From NCBI GenBank assembly GCA_016870715.1, contig VGAL01000008.1:1-45019 (forward strand): 45,019 nucleotides of DNA, given 5' to 3'. A program made the translations under genes and the position numbers. Shown in pieces: positions 34,005 to 42,401 of this stretch. Under the pieces are notes generated by a model. That model was given only the letters and a program-made list of their open reading frames with translations, had not been told where the DNA came from and did not search any database. Position 1 is the stretch's first letter; each line of letters begins with the position of its first letter. The DNA is from Actinomycetota bacterium (GTDB taxonomy: Bacteria > Actinomycetota > Actinomycetes > Nanopelagicales > Nanopelagicaceae).

Positions 34005-35201
34005 TTAGATTCGAAGTCTCTTTGAGAGTTTTACGAATATCAGGGAGAGGAGGAGCACCGTTGCTCCTCCTACTCCCACCATCAAACGAATGGAAGTCCC
34101 CTCAGCAAGTAGCCCGATGAGTGGAGCGCCGATGGCGAACCAGACATGGAAAACAAAGAGATAAATCCCATAGACCCGTCCTTGAAGGTCAATCGGCGAG
34201 TATGCCGCAATGATTCCATTAGCAGTTGCCATCACCATCAAATGAAAAAAGTTCACGACGAGAGCAAGCCCTGCGAATACCCAGAAACTTGGTGCAAAAG
34301 CCGCCGCCAACCAGAAGAGGCCTAGAGCAATTCCACTCTGCATCATCGTGGCAAAACTTGGCTGATGTCCAGATACCGAGAGCCGAGCTGCATAGCCCGC
34401 TCCCAATATTCCGCCGATTGCCAGAGATACTCCAACAAAACCTAGGTGGCGGGCATCTTCTTCAAAGACTTGCCGGACCATCAACGAAGAGATGAAGGAG
34501 TAATTCATTCCTAATCCGACAAATATTCCAGAGATAATCATGGGTGCATAGAGATTCTTATTCTTCTTCAAGAACGAGAATGCTTCCCGTAAATTTCCAG
34601 ATGCCTTCGCACTGCTCTTTTGATGAAGATCATCCATTTTTACTTGAGTGAGAATTGCGATAATCAATAAATAGAGCGCTGATAGATAAATAAATGGAGT
34701 ACCGGTATCAAATATCGCAATGAGAAAACCGGCCGCAATCGGCCCAAAGAGCCTACCGATGTTGAAGGTAACTGAATTGAGACTAATTGCATTGGCTACC
34801 CGCTCCTCGGGAACTACTTTTATCGAGAGCGAGGTGAATACCGGACCTTGCACAGCCCAGACTGTTGTGAGCGAGAATGCCAAAACCGCAAGTAATTGGA
34901 AGTTCAAAATGCCATTTCGGTAAGCGGTGAAAATCGCCGCGTTAATAAATATCAATAATGAGGCGGTGATTATCAATATTCGTTTCTCGCTAAATTTATC
35001 GGAGAGGCTTCCCCCAATCAGCGAGAGGACGATGACTGGAGCAATCTGAATACCCGCCATTGCACCTAAGGCGGCAGCGCTCCCCGTCAAATCAAGAACA
35101 AGCCACTCAATTGCCAATGTACTGGCCCAACCTGCACCGGAATTCAGGGAGCTATAAAGGAATACCCGCCGATAATTACGGTAGTTGAGTGAAGAGAACA
35201 A
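34005..35201 (-). CDS. Major facilitator superfamily transporter (EntS/MFS_3-like)
   Basis: A 398-residue protein with about 12 helices. NYRNYRRVFLYSSLNSGAGWASTLAIEWLVLDLTGS, the loop GGSLSDKFSEKRIL, and VPEERVANAISLNSVTFNIGRLFGP are typical of the MFS_3 group, usually exporters. It starts one base before the end of the ceramidase-like gene, so it belongs to the operon P450 - ceramidase-like - MFS. It may export a pathway product or a toxic intermediate; import is possible too. Compared with the MFS protein at 12040-13341 it is a distant family member, not a recent copy. Confidence 0.85.
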   Translation of the reverse strand: MFSSLNYRNYRRVFLYSSLNSGAGWASTLAIEWLVLDLTGSAAALGAMAGIQIAPVIVLSLIGGSLSDKFSEKRILIITASLLIFINAAIFTAYRNGILNFQLLAVLAFSLTTVWAVQGPVFTSLSIKVVPEERVANAISLNSVTFNIGRLFGPIAAGFLIAIFDTGTPFIYLSALYLLIIAILTQVKMDDLHQKSSAKASGNLREAFSFLKKNKNLYAPMIISGIFVGLGMNYSFISSLMVRQVFEEDARHLGFVGVSLAIGGILGAGYAARLSVSGHQPSFATMMQSGIALGLFWLAAAFAPSFWVFAGLALVVNFFHLMVMATANGIIAAYSPIDLQGRVYGIYLFVFHVWFAIGAPLIGLLAEGTSIRLMVGVGGATVLLLSLIFVKLSKRLRI

Positions 35202-36614
35202 TTATCGACCTCGACCGAGGGTTTTGTTCAACGCTGATTCCGAACCTGCGAGCAATGCTTGCATGACTCCTTTACCAAAAGGAGGTTGCCAGGCTTGATA
35301 TAGGTTCAGATCGTGCAGTTCATCGGGCACGACATATCCGACCGCTTCATAATCTACGCAGGTAATCGCAATTACGCCGTACTCAGAATATTTTTCCCGT
35401 AACTTTATTTGCCACTGTGAATACACTTCACATTGCGCGCCTACGAAAAGGATATTTCCGATTCGCCATCCATACGAAGTCAAGGTGATCCCCGAATTTG
35501 TTCCCATGAGGGCCGCAATCGACTTCTTCCGGAAGAGCCGTTCTCGTGCAAATGAATCACGCTCATGTGCAATTGCTTCGTCGAGTTCTTCCATAGTTGG
35601 CCATGATTTAGTGGGCAACAACGTTTCCTCAGCAACCACCGCTACTTCGCCAGGGACTTCATAGTCTCGAGGCTCCCAATAGCCAAGTGGAGCTCCTGAC
35701 TCCACAGCTTTGATGAATTCCAAACGTTTTCCGGGTGGATTCATTCCAGCCAGAGCAGCCAAGGCAGCGTACCCAAGTTGTCTGCCGTGATGATCTGCGA
35801 CATCTACATCACCGACATATTGATGTGCAGGTCCTAATTCTCCCGATGCCCCTTGAAGGAAGAGTGTTGGAGCAAAATCAGTTGCGCTTTCGATTACCTC
35901 GCGCATTGAACCCACATAATCTGGAGATATCAGTTTGTTGTCCCAACCAAGAGTTGTGGGATGGCATGCGTAGTTAACGAGGGTGCCAATAATTTTCTGG
36001 TCTCGCTGACGAACCACTCGACCCACCATTACCGTGTCATCCGCTTCAACATCCGGATTGAAGCCCGTGAGATAGCGGGATGGATTATGTGGATCGATCA
36101 TGTCTCTATTGCTCGCTAGATTGCAGGAGCCGGTAGCGAAGGTAAGGATTGCATCATCCAAAGAATTGATTGCCTCTTGGCACGAACTGATGATTGCGCT
36201 AATTACTTGAGCGATGTACGGCTCAATCAAATCTCCGCCAGGCATGTGAGCGCGACTTCGCGCGGCCCATGGAGAGGAGTGGGTATGCGAACAGGCCAAC
36301 ATTAGGTGCGATGGTGGTATCTCAAGCGCTTCGAGCACCGCGGCTCTGATTTCCAATCCCTCTCGTCCAGCTAGATCGCCAAGAGATGCCGCATCGATTC
36401 CGACAAGAAGTGCCGGTAGCTCGCCTTTCTGTGAACGCAGAGCCATTGCCGTGACATAGAGCCCCTTGTGTGTGCCCTCAGACTTGTCATGATTGGATGC
36501 GCCCCACATTCGCCCATAAATCCCAAAAGGCGGGGTTATCTCGCGACGAGCGAAACCTATGTGAGCCTTTCCCTCGAAAGGATCAACGCGAAGCGTCGGT
36601 ACCCTCTGGCTCAC
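35202..36614 (-). CDS. Neutral/alkaline ceramidase N-domain-like metallohydrolase (paralog 2)
   Basis: Second protein of the ceramidase fold in the island, with AHIGFARREITPPFGIYGRMWG, LACSHTHSSPWAARS (zinc His pair), VNYACHPTTLGWDN (third His), FLQGASGELGPAH and a late VGAQCEVYSQWQ with Glu. It retains the zinc site better matched to known relatives than paralog 1 and the two differ widely elsewhere. The frame is open to an ATG at 36689, but that overlaps the P450 gene by 107 bp; the GTG at 36614 overlaps it by 32 bp and gives about 470 residues, so I prefer it. No signal peptide is seen with the GTG start. The substrate is unknown. Confidence 0.82.
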   Translation of the reverse strand: MSQRVPTLRVDPFEGKAHIGFARREITPPFGIYGRMWGASNHDKSEGTHKGLYVTAMALRSQKGELPALLVGIDAASLGDLAGREGLEIRAAVLEALEIPPSHLMLACSHTHSSPWAARSRAHMPGGDLIEPYIAQVISAIISSCQEAINSLDDAILTFATGSCNLASNRDMIDPHNPSRYLTGFNPDVEADDTVMVGRVVRQRDQKIIGTLVNYACHPTTLGWDNKLISPDYVGSMREVIESATDFAPTLFLQGASGELGPAHQYVGDVDVADHHGRQLGYAALAALAGMNPPGKRLEFIKAVESGAPLGYWEPRDYEVPGEVAVVAEETLLPTKSWPTMEELDEAIAHERDSFARERLFRKKSIAALMGTNSGITLTSYGWRIGNILFVGAQCEVYSQWQIKLREKYSEYGVIAITCVDYEAVGYVVPDELHDLNLYQAWQPPFGKGVMQALLAGSESALNKTLGRGR

Positions 36615-37848
36615 TCGATAACCATAGTTGAAGCGGTTTACGAACGGCCAGCAATTCTGGGAATGTCGGCTTTGGTTCGTGCAGAACAAACGCAGGCAGA
36701 CGTTCCAACAATTGACGGAGGGCGATTTTTGCCTCTAACCGAGCAAGCGGTGCTCCGATGCAGAAATGGATTCCATGTCCAAAACTGACATTTGCCGCAT
36801 CTTTTCTCGTAATATCGAAGGAATCTGGAGCGCTGAACTTTCTTGGATCGCGATTTGCCGCACCAATCATGAAGTGAACGTAGTCGCCCTTCTTGATTTC
36901 CTGTCCGAGTATCTCCAAATCCACAGAAGCAACTCGACTCTGCTTCTGGATTGAAGAGTCGTAACGGAGAGTCTCCTCAACCGCAGCTGGAATGAGTTCG
37001 AGTTGTGAACTGGAGTCACGGAGGAGTCGCTCTTGCTCTGGGTTATTAATCAGTGCAAGAACCATATTTCCGATAAGTCCTTCAGTGGTCTCAAATCCTG
37101 CAAAGAAGAGTTGAATTGTAAGACCGACGATTTCTTTATCTGTCAGGCCATCGCCATTCTCATCCTTTGGCGCATTGAGGATTTTGCTCAGAAGCCCATC
37201 GTTCGGATTACGCCGAAGCTCAGCAAATAATTGGAGTAAATACCCCTCTGCCTCGCGGGCAACATCTTCAGCATGTTGGGCTTGTTCGGTGGTTATTCGC
37301 GCCGATGCAGTAAAGCCCGCAACTCCATCGGACCAACGCTTGAGGTCCCATTGCTTTTCAAGTGGAATCCCTAATAACTCGCAAATCACAATCGCAGGAA
37401 GTTGGAAGGAAAAGTCATCAACCAAGTTGAACACTTCCTTCGATAGCGCTTGGTCTAGGAGGTTACTCACAATCTGCTCGATCTTTGATTCAAAGGCAGC
37501 AATACTCCTTGGGGTAAAGGACTTACTAATCAACCTACGCAAACGAGTGTGATCTGGTGGATCCTTAAAGACGATCCAATTGCTCAAGTTGGTGAGTATG
37601 TGAGGCAAGGTTGAGAGCTGTTCGGATGATAGGTGCGATGAAGCCTTCGTCATTCGTTCGCTCTGATTGAAGATGTCATCGCCATCTAGCCCCTTCTCTA
37701 CCTCTTCAAAAGGGGTGACAATCCATGCGCGAGCAATCTCGCTCCAAAATATCGGGGATTCCTCATGGAGCCTTCGATACACCGGGTAAGGATCTCCAAA
37801 ATAGTCACCAACCAGGAATTGCGAAATACCTGTCGAATGAGCTGCCAT
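36583..37848 (-). CDS. Cytochrome P450
   Basis: Haem monooxygenase of 421 residues, probably hydroxylating a small organic substrate. It has the I-helix FFAGFETTEG, the K-helix ExxR pair in EETLRYDSSIQ, and the haem loop VSFGHGIHFCIGAPLARLEAKIAL with the axial Cys near residue 363. FKDPPDHTRLRRLISKSFTPR near the C helix is typical of bacterial soluble P450s (CYP107-like in general style). The ATG at 37848 has AAGGA 5 nt upstream, so the earlier in-frame Met is rejected. No ferredoxin or reductase gene is nearby, so redox partners must be elsewhere. It is the first gene of a three-gene operon. Confidence 0.93.
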   Translation of the reverse strand: MAAHSTGISQFLVGDYFGDPYPVYRRLHEESPIFWSEIARAWIVTPFEEVEKGLDGDDIFNQSERMTKASSHLSSEQLSTLPHILTNLSNWIVFKDPPDHTRLRRLISKSFTPRSIAAFESKIEQIVSNLLDQALSKEVFNLVDDFSFQLPAIVICELLGIPLEKQWDLKRWSDGVAGFTASARITTEQAQHAEDVAREAEGYLLQLFAELRRNPNDGLLSKILNAPKDENGDGLTDKEIVGLTIQLFFAGFETTEGLIGNMVLALINNPEQERLLRDSSSQLELIPAAVEETLRYDSSIQKQSRVASVDLEILGQEIKKGDYVHFMIGAANRDPRKFSAPDSFDITRKDAANVSFGHGIHFCIGAPLARLEAKIALRQLLERLPAFVLHEPKPTFPELLAVRKPLQLWLSSEPEGTDASR

Positions 37849-37912
37849 TTGTATCCTTTTCGGTGGGTGTAAAGTCAGAATAACTGTTCGCCTGAAAAAA
37901 GGAAATAACCAG

Positions 37913-38743
37913 ATGTTCATCCTCTATGCATCGTGCGCTGCACTTGCATTTGCATTTGGAACCTTCTTCACTAAAGGTGTCACCCTAAGAATTTCGATAT
38001 TCAGGGCAATTGGTCCGCTCTTTCTACTCAACGGCCTCTTCGCAATCCCATTTATCGGAAGTGGTCCCACGTGGAAAGTCATTACAGGGCCAGTGCCCTA
38101 TCTTCATCTGATCGCCGCACTTGCAAGCGGGGTTGTTGCATACGTGCTCTTCTCTATGGTCGCAAAGAGCACCGCATCGGTGAGTTCTGTTGCTCCAGCA
38201 ATGGCGCCAGCCGTGGTACTTCTGCTCTCTCCCGTCTTCTTGAGCACAGATATCACGCTCACACAGATCTTTCTTGTGCTCTTCTTGATGGCAATTACTC
38301 TCTATCCACTTCGCAACTCGATTTCAGGACTCAACTCGTCAAAGACCATTGCCTTCATGATTATCGCGGCGCTAGGAAATGGCGCCGTCACCATCATCGC
38401 AAAACTACTCGCCAATGAAGATGTTGGAATGCCAGAGACATTCATTGTCCGACAACTCATCGCGGGACTTGCATTTACCATTCTCTTCCCACCGATTGGC
38501 TTAAAATTCCGAGATTTCTATGAGCTGGTCCGTCGCTCATTCTTTATGGCTATCGGGTGGATGACTTCAATTACGGCGATTCAGAAAGGTAGCCCGCTCG
38601 TAGTGCAGACATTTCTTGCCACAATTCCCATTACTGTTATTCTCATTGAGACGGTTGCATATCGGAAGCGACCAGATCGAGCAGTCGTGATTAGCGCAGT
38701 TCTCACTGCATGCGGTATTGCCGCCCTTACCTTGACGGTCTAG
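37913..38743 (+). CDS. EamA/DMT-superfamily membrane transporter
   Basis: A 276-residue protein with about ten hydrophobic helices in two repeats, as in drug/metabolite transporters. FILYASCAALAFAFGTFFTKG starts the first repeat and ends with VSSVAPAMAPAVVLLLSP; the second has SSKTIAFMIIAALGNGAVTIIAKLLA and PLVVQTFLATIPITVILIETVAY. AAAAAAGGAAA precedes the ATG. It is divergent from the P450 operon and ends 4 bp inside the SDR 2 gene on the other strand. Direction and substrate are unknown; an island metabolite is likely from context. Confidence 0.82.
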   Translation: MFILYASCAALAFAFGTFFTKGVTLRISIFRAIGPLFLLNGLFAIPFIGSGPTWKVITGPVPYLHLIAALASGVVAYVLFSMVAKSTASVSSVAPAMAPAVVLLLSPVFLSTDITLTQIFLVLFLMAITLYPLRNSISGLNSSKTIAFMIIAALGNGAVTIIAKLLANEDVGMPETFIVRQLIAGLAFTILFPPIGLKFRDFYELVRRSFFMAIGWMTSITAIQKGSPLVVQTFLATIPITVILIETVAYRKRPDRAVVISAVLTACGIAALTLTV

Positions 38744-39504
38744 TACATCAGTTGGCCACCAGAGACGTTTACCACTGTCCCGGTGACGTAACTTGATGCT
38801 TCGGATGCCAGAAATAGCACCGGTCCGACCATCTCTTCTGGCGTTGCTAATCGACCCATTGGAATCATGCTGACAAAAGAGGCGAGCGCCTCTGGAGTTT
38901 GATTGCCAGTCATCATCAAGGTATCGACTCCGCCTGGTGCAACGGAATTCACCCGAACGCCATCAGGGGCAAAGGAGCGCGCAAGGCCTTTTGTCATCGA
39001 GACCACGCCACCTTTGCTGCCGGCATATACAACCGAACCACCAAAGCCACCTGTCCACCATCCTTGCGATGAGAAGTTGATGATTGAACCTTTGGTCCCA
39101 TTTTTCTTGAAATGATCTCGAGCAGAGCGATTGAGAAAGAAAGTTGCTTTCATATTGATATCAATCTGAAAATCCCAGTCTGCTTCAGTTACATCATCAA
39201 CAGTGGAACGTCGTTGCAACACAGCAGCGCAGTGCGCTAACGAAACGACTTTTCCCAGTTTGGCAGCGTTATCAAAGAGTGTGGCATGTCCTGAAAGATC
39301 AGAGAGGTCACATGGATAGATCGCGTGGCCATTGCCCGAGAGGGAGTTGAGGGTCTCCTCGAGAGGCGCCGATGGAATATCAACCAGAAACACTTTCGAC
39401 CCTGCTTCTGCAAACCCGCGAGCAACAGCGCTACCGATACCTCCTGCGGCACCTGTAACGACAACTGCATTTCCGACTAGACCTGCATCATTGCGCCAGC
39501 TCAT
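38740..39504 (-). CDS. Short-chain dehydrogenase/reductase (SDR 2)
   Basis: A 254-residue Rossmann-fold oxidoreductase with VTGAAGGIGSAVARGF, an Asp after the second strand (VFLVDIPS) suggesting NAD rather than NADP, the Ser motif IINFSSQGWW, the active Tyr-Lys in VVYAGSKGG, and the C terminus VNVSGGQLMY. It is most like SDR 1 of this window (shared TEADWDFQIDINMKATFFLNRS-like block). It is a single-gene unit with its own promoter (TTGAGT-17-TAATAT) and GAGAGG before the ATG. The likely role is oxidation of a sugar or polyol hydroxyl. Confidence 0.9.
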   Translation of the reverse strand: MSWRNDAGLVGNAVVVTGAAGGIGSAVARGFAEAGSKVFLVDIPSAPLEETLNSLSGNGHAIYPCDLSDLSGHATLFDNAAKLGKVVSLAHCAAVLQRRSTVDDVTEADWDFQIDINMKATFFLNRSARDHFKKNGTKGSIINFSSQGWWTGGFGGSVVYAGSKGGVVSMTKGLARSFAPDGVRVNSVAPGGVDTLMMTGNQTPEALASFVSMIPMGRLATPEEMVGPVLFLASEASSYVTGTVVNVSGGQLMY

Positions 39505-39532
39505 TTAGTAATCCTCTCCAGTAAGAAAGTAG

Positions 39533-39561
39533 ATATTAGACAGGGGCTAGGCAATACTCAA
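39533..39561 (-). promoter_or_regulatory. Promoter of SDR 2
   Basis: Read on the minus strand, TTGAGT (39556-39561) and TAATAT (39533-39538) are separated by 17 nt, the best match to a standard sigma-70 type promoter in the window. The ATG lies 28 nt downstream of the -10, after a GAGAGG site. Confidence 0.6.
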
Positions 39562-39583
39562 CCCTTAAGCGATGGAGGACCTT

Positions 39584-40363
39584 ATGACTAGCGACACCGG
39601 TAGTAACAGAAAACTATTTGAGATTTCTGGAAAACGAGTCATCATCACCGGCGGCACTGGTGGCATTGGCGGAGGTTTAGTTGCCGGCTTCCTCGATGCT
39701 GGGGCAAAGGTAGTAGTTAGCGCTCGAAGTTCAGACTCCCTGGCATCGGCTCTAGAGAAATTTCCCAACAACCCGAATCTCACCTTTGTGGAAGCAGACT
39801 TGATGTCCGATCGATCCATTACCGATTTTGTGGCGAAGGCAGATGCAACATTAGGCGGTATTGATGTACTGATTCAGGCTCACGGAAATGTATTTCCAGG
39901 GCCAGCAAAAGATATGAGCCTGGACACTTGGCATGAACAAATTCAAGTCAATCTCACAGCAACCTTTCGATTGGCACAAGCAGTAGCACCACAGATGATT
40001 GAAGGTAAAAAAGGGAAGATTATCAACATCGCTTCGATGCTCACCTTTCAAGGTGGGCTAAATGCCTCAGGTTATGCGGCTGCTAAAGGTGGCGTAGGGC
40101 AATTAACGAAAGCGCTCTCCAATGAATGGGCTCCGCATGGAGTAAATGTAAATGCGATTGCCCCAGGCTACATAAAGACCAAATTGAATAAACATATTTG
40201 GACCGATCCAGTTCGTCATGATCAAGTGCTTTCACGCCTCACTAGCGGGCGTTGGGGTGAACCAGAGGATCTTGTTGGTCCCGCGTTATTCCTCGCATCA
40301 TCAGCCTCTGATTATCTTCATGGTGTGATTCTTCCTGTAGATGGTGGTTGGCTATCGCGATGA
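39584..40363 (+). CDS. Short-chain dehydrogenase/reductase (SDR 3), KduD/gluconate 5-dehydrogenase-like
   Basis: A 259-residue enzyme with LFEISGKRVIITGGTGGIGGGLVAGFLDAGAKVVVSAR, LIQAHGNVFPGPA, the Ser motif INIASMLTFQGG, Tyr-Lys in GYAAAKGGVGQLTKALSNEW, and NAIAPGYIKTKLN near the C terminus, a motif common in 2-deoxy-gluconate/gluconate 5-dehydrogenases. The ATG at 39584 has GGAGG 5 nt upstream; the in-frame ATG four codons earlier overlaps that site and is rejected. Its stop overlaps the start of the TIM-barrel gene (ATGA), so the two are coupled. A sugar-acid or keto-deoxy sugar acid substrate is likely. Confidence 0.9.
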   Translation: MTSDTGSNRKLFEISGKRVIITGGTGGIGGGLVAGFLDAGAKVVVSARSSDSLASALEKFPNNPNLTFVEADLMSDRSITDFVAKADATLGGIDVLIQAHGNVFPGPAKDMSLDTWHEQIQVNLTATFRLAQAVAPQMIEGKKGKIINIASMLTFQGGLNASGYAAAKGGVGQLTKALSNEWAPHGVNVNAIAPGYIKTKLNKHIWTDPVRHDQVLSRLTSGRWGEPEDLVGPALFLASSASDYLHGVILPVDGGWLSR

Positions 40364-41211
40364 AGTTAGGCCTGGATAGTTACAGTTTTCATCGCTTTTA
40401 CGGCGAAACGACTGCATGGGAGTCACTACCTGAAACCAGATGGACTCTCGCTGACTTTCTCAATTTCTGTACGAGCGAACAGATTGATCTCGCATCTATT
40501 CAAACCTCTTACATGCCCGATGATGAAGAGGCCGCCCAAGAGATCTCTCGCTGGAAATCAGTCGATGCAGAGCGCGAAGTAGTCTTCACTTGGGGCCATC
40601 CCAATGGGTATAACGGCGGTAAAAATCTTGCTGCTCAAGCAAGTGTGCTTGGCTACCTAGAACTTGCCGCACGAGTAGGTGCGACCCAAATGCGAATTGT
40701 CTTGGGCAACCAGAGGAACTTTGCTGAGCCTTTCGAGCAGCGTAGCACCGCGCTGACGCCCCTTCTCCGCGAGGTTGCTACCTATGCTGCCTCGCTAGGT
40801 CTTCGCCTCTCTATCGAGAATCATGCAGATTTCCCGGTAATGCGATTGGTGGAGTTGATCGATTCCATTGGAATTCCAGACCTTGGGCTCTGTCTTGATA
40901 CTGGCAATGCTCGGCGAGTTGGCGACGATCAATTAGAGCTCCTGCGAACCTTAGATCTCTCTCGGGTATTCATGATCCAGCTCAAAGAGACGCTCTGCCT
41001 CCCTGGACACGAGGAACCGACTGGGTGGTGGCCGACCGTCTATTACGGCCAAGGTGATACCCATGCCGATAAATGTCTTGCTATTTTGAAGGAGCGCAAT
41101 TATCACGACCCAGTTGTCATCGAACTGTCGAATCTCAATACTGGTCTCAATGAAATTACAGTAGCCAAACAGGCAATAGCATTTACCCGAGCGGAATTGG
41201 GGGAAATCTAA
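40360..41211 (+). CDS. Sugar phosphate isomerase/epimerase-like TIM barrel protein
   Basis: A 283-residue xylose-isomerase-like barrel. The start MKLGLDSYSFHRFYG, the strand LRLSIENHADFPVMRLVELID with Glu and His, LGLCLDTGNARR with Asp, VFMIQLKE, and a late VVIELSN with Glu correspond to the metal ligand positions of the IolE/IolI/hydroxypyruvate-isomerase group. Members isomerise, epimerise or dehydrate inositols, ketoses and 3-keto sugars. The ATG at 40360 overlaps the SDR 3 stop as ATGA, and SDR 4 starts directly after its stop. A pair of SDR enzymes around an isomerase of this type fits polyol or inositol-like oxidation, but the exact reaction is unknown. Confidence 0.85.
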   Translation: MKLGLDSYSFHRFYGETTAWESLPETRWTLADFLNFCTSEQIDLASIQTSYMPDDEEAAQEISRWKSVDAEREVVFTWGHPNGYNGGKNLAAQASVLGYLELAARVGATQMRIVLGNQRNFAEPFEQRSTALTPLLREVATYAASLGLRLSIENHADFPVMRLVELIDSIGIPDLGLCLDTGNARRVGDDQLELLRTLDLSRVFMIQLKETLCLPGHEEPTGWWPTVYYGQGDTHADKCLAILKERNYHDPVVIELSNLNTGLNEITVAKQAIAFTRAELGEI

Positions 41212-41949
41212 ATGTCTCTCATGGGAAAAAAAGTAATCGTCACTGGTGCATCGAGTGGAATCTGTCGCGCTCTTGCTGAGCGGTTACGCGATGCGGGCAT
41301 GCAGGTAATTGGAGTAGATCGAAATGAGCAAGACCTCAGGTCAATCTCTGGTATCGAACATCTAGTAACAGATCTCTCTAGCGATGAAGGCAGAAGTAAA
41401 GTTGTGAGCGCTGGCGTAGGAGCGCATGCCCTCATTAATGGCGCTGCATTGATTCGACTGAAGAATATTCGTGAATTCACCACTCAAGATATTCGAGATA
41501 TCTATGCAGTAAATGTCGAAGCTCCTTGGTATCTCATGAGCAAACTCAGTGAAGTGATGCCTGATGGTGGATCTATAGTCAATCTCTCATCGGTTTCAGC
41601 TCGATTGACCGTAACTCCTGAAACCGCAATTTATGCCTCATCTAAGACCGCGTTATTGGCTATGACGCGTTCCTGGGCTCATGTACTTGCACCACGAAAT
41701 ATAAATGTGAATGCAGTTCTGCCTGGAATCACTGATACACCGATGCAAGATCATGTTTTACATCGGCTATCGGAGCTTCGGGGCACGCCTTATGAAGAGA
41801 TGGAATCCACTCGCCTCGACAGTATTCCGATGAAACGTGCCGCTGCTCCCTCTGAAATTGCTGCATTTATTCAATTCCTCATATCAGATGAGGCTAAATA
41901 CATCACTGGTCAAGCGCTTAGCCAAGATGGCGGAAGTGTGATGTTTTAA
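41212..41949 (+). CDS. Short-chain dehydrogenase/reductase (SDR 4) with altered cofactor motif
   Basis: A 245-residue SDR with KVIVTGASSGICRALAERL, where the last glycine of TGxxxGxG is Cys18. The second strand ends in GVDRNEQD (Asp, so NAD is favoured), ALINGAALIRLK replaces the usual NNAG, and the active site is NLSSVSA with IYASSKTALLAMTRSWA. The C terminus is GQALSQDGGSVMF. The rest of the fold and the Ser-Tyr-Lys set are intact, so it is probably active, though cofactor binding may differ. It starts one base after the TIM-barrel stop and ends 4 bp inside the convergent VOC gene. Confidence 0.88.
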   Translation: MSLMGKKVIVTGASSGICRALAERLRDAGMQVIGVDRNEQDLRSISGIEHLVTDLSSDEGRSKVVSAGVGAHALINGAALIRLKNIREFTTQDIRDIYAVNVEAPWYLMSKLSEVMPDGGSIVNLSSVSARLTVTPETAIYASSKTALLAMTRSWAHVLAPRNINVNAVLPGITDTPMQDHVLHRLSELRGTPYEEMESTRLDSIPMKRAAAPSEIAAFIQFLISDEAKYITGQALSQDGGSVMF

Positions 41950-42401
41950 CGCTTCACAGGCTTTTGGAAGAGTTCGATGAAGTAGCCATCTGGATCGATG
42001 AGATAGACAACTTTCGCACCAATATTCGGTCCAGCAACGATATCCACTGCTGAATCACTTCGTGCCGAATAACCTAAACTCTGCATCCTGCTAAGAATCG
42101 CGTCGACGTCATCTACATAGAGACAGAGGTGTCCGCCACCAAAATCACATGGGCGCGCAGATGCTGAATGTCTCTCTAGTCCACGATATTCCAACAGTTC
42201 GACAAAACCTGAATTAGGGATTCGTAGATAGACAATTCGAATTTCAGATGATGGAAGTGCAACTACGGTGCGCAAATAGTCGGCGCTATTAATCACATCG
42301 AATTCCACTTCCAATTGCAGGCCATCGCGATAGAACTTCAGTGAAGATTCCATATCTTTGACGGTGATGCCACCATGAAAAAATCCCGTTATGTGAGTCA
42401 T
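41946..42401 (-). CDS. VOC/glyoxalase-superfamily protein
   Basis: A 151-residue metalloprotein made of two beta-alpha-beta-beta-beta units. Likely metal ligands are His9 in FHGGITVKD, Glu in GFVELLEYRG, His in GGGHLCLYVDD and Glu in DGYFIELFQ, the glyoxalase/methylmalonyl-CoA epimerase pattern. It could be an epimerase, a lyase or a ring-cleaving type of enzyme. The ATG overlaps the esterase stop (ATGA) and has GAGG upstream, so it is the last gene of the operon LacI - PrpD-like - esterase - VOC. Confidence 0.88.
   Translation of the reverse strand: MTHITGFFHGGITVKDMESSLKFYRDGLQLEVEFDVINSADYLRTVVALPSSEIRIVYLRIPNSGFVELLEYRGLERHSASARPCDFGGGHLCLYVDDVDAILSRMQSLGYSARSDSAVDIVAGPNIGAKVVYLIDPDGYFIELFQKPVKR

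Noticed and set aside
36615-36689. ATG start of ceramidase-like paralog 2
   Set aside because: It would overlap the P450 coding region by 107 bp and the added residues show no family similarity; the GTG at 36614 is preferred but not proven.
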